From the NCBI GenBank assembly GCA_963383645.1, contig OY726576.1:9042102-9106101 (forward strand): a stretch of DNA of 64,000 nt. The letters are read 5' to 3'. This DNA comes from Muscardinus avellanarius. Its lineage: Eukaryota; Chordata; Mammalia; Rodentia; Gliridae. Made by a program: the position numbers and the translations under genes. The notes below the pieces were generated by a model. The model was not told the DNA's origin and ran no database searches. It saw only the letters and a program-made list of their open reading frames with translations. Below, piece by piece: positions 54,943-64,000 of this stretch (positions are counted from its first letter, which is position 1; each line of letters begins with the position of its first letter).

Positions 54943-55755
54943 TTATTGTCATATGTGAAGCTTAACATTGGATCATAGAATCCTTACTAAACAGTTTCTT
55001 CTTTCAGGAAAAAATAAGATTTCACATTACGAATTGCATGTTGCATTTTGCAAATGCAGTAGAAAATGACAATTTTGCCGTTATCCCAATAGGTGCCCTA
55101 TTTGTTTTGATATACTGAAACGAGAGATTGCTCCAGAAGGCAGCAGAAGTGGATCACGGTGTTCTCCCCGTCTGAAAGCGGAATCGCCATCAAAAGCCTC
55201 ACCTGGCGAAGGGATGGACGCCAGGGCGTAGGACGCATTCAGAGCGCGTCCTTTGAAATCAGTTCCAGGGCAGCCTAAACACCAGAAAGCATCTATTCTG
55301 GGAAGCTTAAAATGCAACATATTTCCAGGGCAATCTTCAGTGTCTCTGTTTTCTGTTCTTTGCAGGTAATAGGAAAACTTCCAATTAATATACTTTTAAA
55401 AATCTAACGTGGAATCTCTACAAAATTGTCCTCTGCCAGGATGATCTTTATCACCTGAACACCGTCAAGTTCATTCGAGAAGGTAGAGAAGTCTCCCTCC
55501 ATGGAAAGCAAACTGCTAAAGAGGGTCAGAAATATTTCTCCCTGGAGAGCAGGCAATGGTCTTAACAGGACCCCTTGAGACTCCGTCCCTGAGATCACAG
55601 ACACTCACCCTCCGACTTTATTCTCTTTTCTTTATTTCTGAAACGTTTCCTTTCACTCGGTGTCTGCAGAGTGTCAAATGACTACTTCATAAAAGAGGTG
55701 TTTCTTTGTTGATTTCTTTATTTGCCTTAGTTCACCAATTTCACAGTGTAACTTC
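54941..55755. other. Repeat-free block with two short minus-strand open frames
   Basis: About 800 bp without recognised repeats. Minus-strand frames at 55,081-55,320 (79 codons) and 55,404-55,604 (66 codons) have ordinary, non-repetitive amino-acid composition. The second has a possible acceptor (ctgctctccag) before GEIFLTLF. I do not recognise either and do not call a gene. Confidence 0.3.
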
Positions 55756-55995
55756 AAAAATGCATGATTTTTGAGTCTGGCGTGGTGGCACACGCTTGTA
55801 ATCCCAGCATTTGGGAGTCTGAGACCAGAGTATCACGGTTGACAGCCAGCCTCAGCTACTTAGTGAGGTCCTTTGCAACTCAGTGAGATTCTGTTTCAAA
55901 TTAAAAAGTAAAAAATACGGCTGGGGTGTAGCTAGAAGGTAGAATGCCCCTGGTTTCCATCCCCAGTATTGCAAAAAAAAAAAAATGCATAATTT
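55756..55995 (+). mobile_element. B1-dID SINE, probable duplication
   Basis: Body 55,775-55,971. aaaaatgcatgattt and aaaaatgcataattt flank it. Confidence 0.93.
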
Positions 55996-56031
55996 AATTG
56001 TATAACTGATTTCTTTTTTAATTGTCTAGGC

Positions 56032-56359
56032 CAGAGGTTGGCAACTATGGCCCAAGAGCCAAATCGGGCGAGCCATCTGCTTCTGTAAAATCCATGAGTT
56101 AAGATTGATTTTCACACATTGAAATGGCTGGGGGAGGGGAGAATCCAAAAAAATTATATTTCATGACGTGATAGCAATATGTAATTCAGATTGCTTTATT
56201 CATACATGCAGATTTGTCGCAACCGGCCACACCCACTCACTGAGATATTGTTTATGGTTGCTGGGGCCACAGCACTGAATTGCAGCAACAGGAACAGCAA
56301 AGCCCACAGAGACAGAAAGATTTTTCTGGCCTTTTCTAGAAAAAGTCTGCCGACCTCTG
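56032..56359. mobile_element. Non-autonomous hAT-type DNA transposon
   Basis: Terminal inverted repeats cagaggttggcaac and gtctgccgacctctg are preserved. The interior (ctatggcccaagagccaaat, gtttatggttgctggggcca, ttttctggccttttctag) matches a common mammalian short hAT element. Flanking 8-mers agree at only four positions, so it is old. Confidence 0.8.
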
Positions 56360-56771
56360 CTCACGACAGCTACGTATAAATGTGACAATGTACGGCTGTA
56401 GATTCCTGAGTTATACAGCTTCACTAAGTACTGTCTTCATCTGTGCGTCAACACTACTACCTTTGCAAACGTTCGATGAAATATCTGGAGAAACACCAGT
56501 GTTCTCGATGCTTCTAGAAGAGTGGGGAACTGGAGAGCGAGGAAATCGGAATGGGATAAGCTCTTCACATTTGCTCATCTGTATTGCTACAAGGAAAGAG
56601 GGTGCTACTTTCGTGTTAAAATAAAAGAAAAAAATAAAATTTAGGAAGGACTTTTCATGTACCAAATATTGATCTTTCAAACAAGATACAATTAAGCTGT
56701 TGAAATGCAAATAAAAAGGGAGGGGGATTTGTAGAAGTTTCTTAGAGTAATCATTTAGCACCGGCACCTTC
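56360..56771. other. Non-coding spacer
   Basis: No recognised repeat. Frames on both strands (56,382-56,785) are unassigned. Confidence 0.4.
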
Positions 56772-57025
56772 AGAACAAAAGTCATCTTGCCAGGAGTGAT
56801 GGCACACGCTTGTAATCCTCGCGCTTGGGAGGCTGAGACAGGAGGATCACGCAGGTTGGAAGCCAGCCTCAGCTACTTAGTGAGGCTCTCAGCAACTTAG
56901 TGAGACCCTGTTTCCAAATAAAGTATAAAATGGGTCTGGGAGTGTAGCCCGGAGGTAGAAAGCCTCTGGGTTCCACCCCCAGTACCACCAAAAAAAAAAA
57001 AAAAAAAAAGAACAAAAGTCATCTT
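56772..57025 (+). mobile_element. B1-dID SINE, 17-bp duplication
   Basis: Body 56,789-56,990. agaacaaaagtcatctt flanks both sides without mismatch. 'ttccaaataaagtataaaa' subfamily. Confidence 0.96.
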
Positions 57026-57359
57026 TACCATGAAAAGTAGGAAATACTATTACTCAGTTATGACATGGTTTTAAGCCATAGTAAATTATTTTTAAATTAT
57101 GTGGATGTGAGCGTATAATTCAGGAAGCAGTGGTAAAGATCTATTGAAGAATGTATATTTTTGATACAGTGCAGCTTTGCAGAATCACACAGAAAGACAA
57201 GGCATATTTAAACACCTCCAATTTCTGTCCTTCTCCCTTCAAGTTATCAGTTGCCATCAATTCATTGAATGTTTAATAAAAAAAAATCCTAAACTCTATC
57301 GTACCAACATAAAAATGATGTAGCCAATATGCTCAAACATACAACATCATTTTTACTGT
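57026..57359. other. Non-coding spacer
   Basis: AT-rich, unassigned. Confidence 0.45.
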
Positions 57360-57690
57360 TTCTTCTTTTTTGATGAGCACTGAAATCTTTCAGAGACCAG
57401 ACACTACATCCAAGCAGGCGCTCCTCCCTGCACCGTCGCATTTATAATTCAGTGCCTGCACATTTATAAATGTTGGCTTTTAAACTGCAAGCCCAGTGGT
57501 CCCTTTAACTACACTTAGATGCACAATAATTGACAGCTTATTACAAAAGTGGTCTCCAGAGTAAAATGTGCTAGTTAATGGTCGGTAAATGCTTTCGTCT
57601 CCGGACTTGGGCCAGTATTAAGGCAAGTAAAACTGGTCCTTTCCTCACATGAATTTTATTTTTTAATGATGCATCAAACAAAATTAATAT
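57360..57690. other. Repeat-free block, possible conserved non-coding element
   Basis: Dense with homeodomain, HOX/PBX and MEIS-type words: gcatttataattcag, acatttataaatg, cacaataattgacagcttat, tttttaatgatgcatc. No repeat or exon. Conservation is inferred from texture only. Confidence 0.35.
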
Positions 57691-57927
57691 AATTATGTCT
57701 AACTAATGTCTGAAATACTACACATTTAAGGGTGTACATCCAATTAAACTAAGTCTTCATGTGAAATACCCTATGATATAACACTTTTTTAAATATCCAC
57801 ATTTTAAAGAGAAGCAGAAATGACTTCTAAAGCAGTAAATAAAAAAAAAAACAATTAAATGTCCAGGTACAGAGGATTTCTGAAATAAGTTATCGTCCTT
57901 TATCTCTTAAAAGTATACCATTGTTAA
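57691..57927. other. Non-coding spacer
   Basis: AT-rich, unassigned. Confidence 0.45.
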
Positions 57928-58131
57928 GCCTAGTACAATGAGCCACACCTGTCATCCCAGTACTGGGGAGGCTGAGACAGGAGGATCAAAGTTTCCAGGC
58001 CAGCCTCAGCAATTTAGTGGAACCCTCAGCAACTTTTCAAGACCTTGTTTCAAAACGGAAATTTTAAAAAAAGAGTGCTGGGTTTGTAGCTCGAAGGAAG
58101 AACACCCCTGGTTTCAACCCCTAGTAACCCC
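57928..58131 (+). mobile_element. B1-dID SINE, old
   Basis: Left end missing or diverged (agccacacctgtcatcccag), right half ctgggtttgtagctcgaag. Confidence 0.87.
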
Positions 58132-59025
58132 CCCAAAATTATGCCACCATTAAAAGCCATGTTTAAATGACATAAACAGAGTTGTGTAGGAAGTAATCAC
58201 AGTTCAATGTTAAAAAAGAGGATAAAGATGTATAGTCCATGTTATCCCAATTTTACTTATAAATATAATACATATTACCGGTAATGCACATAACATCAAA
58301 TTATAGTGATTTTTTGGTGTGTGGTAAAATGACAATGAGCTTCACTTTTCTATTTTCCTACATTTTCAAAGTTATTCCAGTAAGCACCATTTTTTACCAT
58401 CAGAAAAAAAAAATGTCCCTTCATCTCTATCCTTACTGGTAAAGACCAATACTTATCATTGAATATTAAACTTCTAAAATGTTATTCTAATCCACAGTCA
58501 AGGAAACCAAAGGGCATACTTAGGTCTGATTTTTATCACCTAGTGCAAACATGGACCAAAAGGAAATATTTAAACAAACAACATCTATTCAAATGTCCTG
58601 GGGGAAACAAACCAAGGGATATACTGCAGATAATAATTAAAGTTAAAAGCCATAATATCTTACACATAATTAAATATTAAATATGATCACCCTAATATAC
58701 ACTGGAAAAATAATTTCCACATTTAGAAGGTCACATTTCTGACTGGTGTCCTTTACACGCATTGGTTAGAGCTGTCAGTGTTGGCCATGCCTCATTCCAA
58801 AGCGCTCACACGTGTCCTTTCTGTGGAGGTCTCCTCTGCCTTTTACAGGAAAACAGAATGACTTTCCCTAAAGGACTTCAGAAGGCCCTACTTGCATGCT
58901 TTATAGCAGTGAGGCTCCGAGCCACCTGGTGCTAGAAAATTATAAACACAACACTTTCTACATTAGGACCTTTAAGATGGTCCAGGCCTAGGAATAAGTT
59001 TTCACGAACAACACTAGTGAAGTCC
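58132..59025. other. Non-coding spacer
   Basis: No repeat or gene recognised. Confidence 0.45.
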
Positions 59026-59258
59026 AAAGGAAGAGAACAGCCGGGCGTGGTGGCGCACGCTTGTAATCCCCGCGCTTGGGAGGCTGAGACAGGAGGATCG
59101 CGCAGGTTCGAAGCCAGCCTCAGCTACTTAGTGAGGCTTTCAGCAACTTAGTGAGACCCTGTTTCCAAATAAAGTATATATAAAAAAAAAAAAAAGGTCT
59201 GGGAGTATAGCCCGGAGGTAGAAAGCCTCTGGGTTCCACCAAAAAAAAGGAAGAGAAC
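59026..59258 (+). mobile_element. B1-dID SINE, 13-bp duplication
   Basis: Body from 59,040, linker with 14 A residues. The terminal cccagtacc is missing. aaaggaagagaac flanks both sides. The CpGs in the left half are intact, so it is a young copy. Confidence 0.95.
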
Positions 59259-59797
59259 GGGGAGCTCAGGCAGTTCACAGAAATGATGATAAATTAGGAC
59301 AGAGAATAGGGAGGGGCAATACCCAGAGGTGCCCAGAGCCCCGCGGAGAAGCCGGAAGTAGGGGATGTGATTGTCATCATCATGGTGGTGCGTACTGAGG
59401 GGGAAAAAAGTCCCAACAGAACAGCGAGCTAGAAGTGTTCCTCGCAGGACTACAGAAGTTTAAGAAGCATCCGTCCACGCCTTGGAAGAACACCACGGGC
59501 TCTCTGGGTGCTGTGGGCACCACAGACGCCGAAGAACACGCCGCCTTAGGGAAGCTGACAGGCAGTCTCCAATGAAACCCTTTCAATGGGGGGAGAAAGC
59601 TTTGAGGACTTCCGGAGGGGCCTGAAGAACCAGGAGGGTGTGGGACAGGCAGGTTTTCTGGGGGTCTAGTGTGAGCCCTGCGGGAGACAGCGCTTGAGAG
59701 AGGCCGGGTGTGGGGGAAAGTAGCAATAAAAGGGCAACTCCCATCTGGTGTGGAGGAAGCAGATAAGGCGAAGAGGGAGGTGGAGACCTCACTTAAA
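59259..59797. other. Non-coding spacer
   Basis: GC-richer than most of the window. Two minus-strand frames (59,380-59,792) lack family signals. Confidence 0.4.
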
Positions 59798-60031
59798 GAA
59801 TGCCCACTTCAAGCCAGGCATGGTGGCACACATTTGTAATCCCAGAATTTGGAAGGCTGAGACCGGAGGATCTCAGTTCATGGACAGCCTCAGCTACTTA
59901 GTGAGGCCTTCCGCAACTTAGTGAGACCCTGTTTCAAAATAAAGACTTAAAAAATAGGGCAGGGGGTGTAGCTCAGAGGTCAAATGCCTCTGGGTTCCAC
60001 CCTCAGGCCTGCAAAAAAATGAATGCCCACT
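59798..60031 (+). mobile_element. B1-dID SINE, 11-bp duplication
   Basis: Body about 59,813-60,013. gaatgcccact flanks both sides. Confidence 0.94.
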
Positions 60032-60314
60032 CTTCATTCAGCAGGCAAGGAAGGCCCATGTTAGACTTCAGCAGGATGCTGTGGGATCACGGGTGTCCCT
60101 AAAATGACAGGGAAACCCTGGTGAGCTTGGGAATAGGGAAGTCAGGAGGATCCAGGAAAGTTATGAAGGAAAATACAATTATACAGCCGAGAGGTAACCT
60201 TATCCCTGCAAATAGAGCCAAGGCGATGGAGATGACAGGGGGTTGGGGAATGAAATAGATACAGGTGCTAATGACTTGCTTTCAAAGAGGGAGACAAGGA
60301 GAGATAACAAGATG

Positions 60315-60318
<4 letters not shown>
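60032..60318. other. Non-coding spacer
   Basis: Nothing recognised. Confidence 0.45.

Positions 60319-60388
<70 letters not shown>
60319..60388 (+). repeat. (GA)n microsatellite
   Basis: Two long pure ga runs separated by one gg. Confidence 0.97.
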
Positions 60389-60392
<4 letters not shown>

Positions 60393-60839
60393 ACATCGAG
60401 AAAAGAAATCCATCACAGGAGATCAGATGGGTGGGCATTTGAATGAGATACCCCCGGAGAGACTCGCATCCTCCCAGACCTCCTTTTACTGTGACGTGGC
60501 TGTCTGCATCACCCGTCAGTAACAGAGGCTCACATACACAGTAGGTGCTCAGAAAAGCACTGGGCGGGTTGAGTCAGCTAGCTCCCTCTGTCACACAGGT
60601 CAGAGTATGGAGAACACGCAGGGCATCTTTCTTAGGGCAGAACCCACAGCTCTGCTGCTGGGGCAAAATAATTAGCACAGATGCCGGCGGCGGACTGCGG
60701 ACCAAAGCAGATTGATTGCTGGGAGAGGGAGCTGCCGGGCCACGCTTCCGTGGGATGGCAGCATCACCCTCTCCCACGAGCATCTGCAGACTCCCTCCAG
60801 CTTCTTACAGGTCCACCCTCCATCTCTAATAGACGGCCA
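60389..60839. other. Non-coding spacer
   Basis: A MIR-like tail (cacagtaggtgctcag) lies near 60,538. Otherwise unassigned. Confidence 0.4.
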
Positions 60840-61500
60840 TGTACTAAAAGAATAAGAAAAGAACTCTTACATCACCTAAGGCAGCGGTGTGGTTTGTTTT
60901 TAAAATTGTTTTGATGACAGTGAAATCTCCCTAGAAAACATTACAGGGGGAATTATAAAACTTACTACACTGAGTAAACACGAGCAGATGGCTGCCCACG
61001 AATCTTTAATTATCCTCAACTCATTATGCAGACATTAACCTTGACAAATTAATAAAGGTGAATTAATATACTTGTGGGCTTCTACAATTTAAATAGTTCC
61101 AGATCACAAAGACAGTGCATGGATAGATGTTGACCAAGTCATTTTAAATGGCTCCTTTTCAGCCTTCTTAAGACTATCAGGCAAAATTACCATGGAGCAA
61201 CTAGGGCTTTTTTTTTCTTTTTCCTCTCCCTTGTTACACCTTAAGGGAGACCAAGATAGGTTCCAAGCTATTAAACTATTTGTGATATAGAAGTCATCCT
61301 CATAATTGGGGGCACACTTTCTTTTGACCTTTATGAAACTTTCATTTCCCAAATGTGACAGATAAGAAGTGATTTTATAGCACCAATAATGGTTTTTCCC
61401 TATGGGAACTTGCCAATTATAAGCTGAAAGCAAAGGAAAAACCATACTGGCTATCATTTAGAATCTAAACGCACCTAGAATACAACTAAAAATTGTAACA
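60840..61500. other. Repeat-free block, possible conserved non-coding element
   Basis: About 650 bp with no repeat and many transcription-factor-like words: tttgatgacagtgaaat, gaatctttaattatcctc, acaaattaataaaggtgaat, caaatgtgacagataagaag, gcaccaataatgg, gccaattataagc. A 117-codon minus-strand frame (61,104-61,457) has no recognised family. Read as regulatory texture, unproven. Confidence 0.35.
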
Positions 61501-61531
61501 GTCGTGCATGGAGGATAGTTCAGGTAAGTTT

Positions 61532-61775
61532 AAAATCTAACCTAGAAGCCAGGAGTGGTGGCGCACGCTTGTAATCCCAGCATTTGGGAGGCTGATACAG
61601 GAGGATCACAGTTGGAGGCCAGCCTCAGCTACTTAGTGAGGTCATTTGCAACTCAGTGAGACCCTGTTTTAAAATAAAGAATTAAAAATAGGGCTGCGGA
61701 TGTAGCTTGGAGGTAGAATGCTGCTGGGTTCCATCCCCAGGACTGCCAAAAAAAAAAAAAAAAATCTAACTTAGA
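61532..61775 (+). mobile_element. B1-dID SINE, 15-bp duplication
   Basis: Body about 61,547-61,748. Flanks aaaatctaacctaga and aaaatctaacttaga differ at one base. Confidence 0.95.
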
Positions 61776-61793
61776 GACACATACATCGAAAGA

Positions 61794-62043
61794 GTAGTAG
61801 GGCAAGCCAGGCATGGTACCACACTCCTGTAATCTCAGGACTTGAAAGGTCCTGAACCAGGAGATTGCCAGTTTGAGACCAGCCTCAACAATTTAGCAAA
61901 ACTCTCATCAACCTAGCGAAAACCTGTTTCAAAACCAAAAGTGCTTTTTTAAATGGCTAGGAGTGTAGCTTGGAGGTAGAAGGCCCCTTCGTTCAATCAC
62001 CAGTATCGCCCAAAATAAATAAAGAGCACTCGTAGTAGGGCAA
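61794..62043 (+). mobile_element. B1-dID SINE, older, 12-bp duplication
   Basis: Diverged dimer (agccaggcatggtaccacac ... gctaggagtgtagcttgga). gtagtagggcaa flanks both sides. Confidence 0.92.
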
Positions 62044-62496
62044 ATATGCACTCCCCCTGATACCTGGGCATGATGTTCAGTGTTTCATTGTATAAAAATG
62101 TGTTTCATAAAATGGGACTGGATGGTCTACAATCTCACCTGCAATTATTAGTCTGAATCTAAGTTCTAAAACAGTAATAAAACTTAGGCTGGGAAAAATG
62201 AAATCCCCATACACATAGCTGTCTCAATAACCTACAACACGCAAGGCTCCAAGCTCCTAGCAGCTCACACGACTTCAGACATCTTGAGGACCGTCTTATT
62301 TTTCTCAGTTTCTCAGTACCTATTATGAGGACCTTATTAAAGGCAACACCTCACTGAAGCCATTCAGACACTGCAGCGGTGTTTCCTTAAAGGAAATGTG
62401 CGGATGTCTAGTTTTCCCCCTAATAATAAGTCACCACTTGTGGAATCACCACTTGTGGAATTCACTTGCAATGTGACCCAGGTTATCCTGACTTAT
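62044..62496. other. Non-coding spacer with a 15-bp tandem duplication
   Basis: tcaccacttgtggaa is repeated exactly at 62,431-62,445 and 62,446-62,460. The rest is unassigned. Confidence 0.5.
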
Positions 62497-62805
62497 TCTG
62501 ATGGTCCCCAACTTACAGTGGTTCAACTTCATGAGGGTACATTCAGTAGAAACCAGTTGGAATTCTGAACTGTTATCGTTTCCCAGCTAGAGATGAGTTG
62601 TACCATACTCTCCGGACACTGAACCAGCAGCAAACAGCAGCAAGCAGCCAGCCATGCAATCACAGTGAAAAAACAACTGACGCTCTAAATGCAGTGTGTC
62701 TGGTGGGTTAGCTGTACTAAATTCATTGTAAACTAACAATGTTTTCAACTTAGGATGGGTTTTCAGGAGGTCACCCTGAAAAAGTCGAGGAGCAGCCGCC
62801 CATAC
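62497..62805. mobile_element. Tigger-like (Tc1/mariner) DNA transposon fossil
   Basis: ccccaacttacagtggttca, gtacattcagtagaaaccag, ttttcaacttaggatgggtt and gaaaaagtcgaggagcagc follow a common non-autonomous mammalian Tigger-type element. Assigned from memory. Confidence 0.6.
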
Positions 62806-62815
62806 TAAAGCCAGT

Positions 62816-62900
62816 TCACTTAACCACTCCAGTTATCTGCTCAGCAAGTATCTACTGACTTCTTCCAATGTCTCAGGCACTGTTCAAACCCTCCAGAGTC
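62816..62900 (-). mobile_element. L2 tail fragment
   Basis: agcaagtatctactgacttc and caatgtctcaggcactgttc are the reverse of the L2 3' end. Confidence 0.5.
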
Positions 62901-63068
62901 TCTAGGGATGGCCCTCAGTTGCATGGGGCACCAAGCATTTGAAAGGCAGCCAAATTCAGCTGTGCTGTACATGTAAACCACACGACATATTCTGAAGTCT
63001 TAATCTGAAAAATAAGGAAAGTAAAAGATTTTGTAAAAGATTTGTAAAATGAATATATGTAGAAATTG

Positions 63069-63200
63069 TGTGCATGCGTGTGTGTGTGTGTGTGTGTGTG
63101 TGTGCATGTGTGTGTGTTGCTGGGAGTTGAACCAGGGCCTCACACATACTAGGCAAGTGCTCTACCTCTGAACCACATTCCTAGCTATTTTTTATGTTTT
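63069..63200 (-). mobile_element. ID monomer SINE with (TG)n tail
   Basis: tg repeat, then the reverse of an ID element: cctcacacatactaggcaag, tgctctacctctgaaccaca, ttcctagct. It retains the ID-type ...gcaagtgctctacctc... spacer and has no 7SL half. Confidence 0.88.
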
Positions 63201-63384
63201 TTTTTCCCTCTCTCTCTCTTTTTTTTTAGCAGTCATTAGAAAAGGTTTAGCTGGTTTTTAGCAACTTGTAACAGTTATCTCTTTTCTTAATTTTATTCTT
63301 TTTCTTTTTTCTTTTTATTTATCTTTTTACATACTTTTATTAATGCATTATAGTCTCACATCACATCATAATGTATTAAGAGTG
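63201..63384. other. T-rich spacer
   Basis: Pyrimidine-rich tracts (ctctctctctttt). No gene. Confidence 0.5.
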
Positions 63385-63464
63385 AGTTTGGCCAGGCTAC
63401 CTTGAACTTGGCAATCCTCCTGCCTCAGCCTCCCGGTAGTGGCCTGTGCCACTGTGCCCAGCTA
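63385..63464 (-). mobile_element. 7SL/B1-like SINE fragment
   Basis: tttggccaggctaccttgaa, cttggcaatcctcctgcctc and gtgccactgtgcccagct are the reverse of a left-half monomer. No ID half. Confidence 0.75.
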
Positions 63465-63537
63465 GAAATAATAACTGAGATCTGCTGAATTTAAAAACTT
63501 TATTCATATTAGCTTGTCCTGTTTTACTTTTAAAAAT

Positions 63538-63756
63538 ATTGGTATATGAGCCGGGCGTGGTGGCGCACTCTTGTAATCCCAGCATTCGGGAGGTTGAGAC
63601 TGGAGGATCACGGTTCACGGACAGCCTCAGCTACTTAGTGAGGTCCTCCGCAAATGAGTGAGACCCTGTTTCAAAATAAAGGATAAAAAAATAGGGCAGG
63701 GGGTGTAGCTCGGAGGTTGAATGCCCCTGGGTTCCATCCCCAGACACGCAAAAAAA

Positions 63757-63804
<48 letters not shown>

Positions 63805-63843
63805 ATATATGTATATATACATATATATATATTTGTATATGAT
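63538..63843 (+). mobile_element. B1-dID SINE with (TA)/(TG)n tail
   Basis: Body 63,550-63,750 (gccgggcgtggtggcgcact ... gggggtgtagctcggaggtt ... gttccatccccagacacg), then tatatg/tg repeats. ttggtatatga and tttgtatatga flank it. Confidence 0.94.
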
Positions 63844-64000
63844 GATATTTATGACTTTAAAGGAAGCTATTTTTTAAAGGACTTGAGCATCCTCCTCAAA
63901 GACCAACAGTAAACAAAGAAATAAATGATAAGCAATATTATGTAATTTCAGATACTGAAATAAGACAGGGTAAAAAGAGAGTGACCAAAAAGGGATATTT
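63844..64000. other. Non-coding end of window
   Basis: AT-rich, unassigned. Confidence 0.45.

Noticed and set aside
59380..59792. Possible processed pseudogene (minus-strand frames in GC-richer DNA)
   Set aside because: I could not match the frames to any known protein, and found no poly(A) or flanking duplication of its own.

Overview
This is mammalian nuclear DNA, almost certainly from a rodent of the squirrel-related clade. The main evidence is about 50 copies of one short interspersed element. Its left half is 7SL/B1-like (it opens with gccgggcgtggtggcgcacg) and its right half is tRNA-Ala/ID-like (gtagctcagaggtagaatgc ... gggttccatccccag). This B1-dID dimer is typical of squirrels, mountain beaver and dormice. 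Monomeric ID copies are rare here (about 7.2 and 63.1 kb). I cannot name the species.

I found no host protein-coding gene, no functional structural RNA gene, no CRISPR array and no CpG-island promoter. The only reading frames with clear protein-family identity belong to LINE-1: an uninterrupted ORF1 at 40,422-41,339 (+) and an uninterrupted ORF2 C-terminal fragment at 44,341-45,200 (-). The window is intergenic or deep intronic; the sequence alone cannot say which.

Layout. 0-13 kb: SINEs, simple repeats, old MIR, L2 and MER5-type fossils, a long AT-rich low-repeat stretch and one CTCF-like motif (3.1 kb). 13.46-14.44 kb: the 3' end of a retroviral transcript (polypurine tract, U3, TATA box, R, poly(A)) inside a 12-bp target duplication, so apparently copied in by LINE machinery. 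14.5-28.3 kb: SINEs, a 142-bp purine tract, MLT1 and MaLR LTR fossils (one solo LTR with a perfect 5-bp duplication), a strong CTCF-like motif (24.6 kb) and repeat-free blocks. 28-39 kb: SINEs, L2 fossils and a 221-bp tandem array that grew inside a SINE. 39.6-50.6 kb: a LINE-1-rich zone with four elements. These are a 2.8-kb ORF1-only chimera in a perfect 16-bp duplication, a twin-primed 1.3-kb copy in a 15-bp duplication, a 0.5-kb 3' fragment in a 14-bp duplication, and an older twin-primed copy carrying four nested SINEs. 51.7-55 kb: a dense run of same-strand SINEs. 55-64 kb: repeat-free AT-rich blocks that look like conserved non-coding sequence, an old hAT element, an old Tigger-like element and more SINEs.

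The parts work together only in the sense of retrotransposition. The autonomous LINE-1 enzyme would have supplied the machinery that inserted the ORF1-only element, the SINEs and the retroviral transcript copy; all show target duplications and A-rich tails. The most interesting objects are the ORF1-only 'half-L1' chimera with an antisense older L1 piece built into it, the LINE-mobilised retroviral transcript, and a SINE subfamily with a diagnostic internal deletion.
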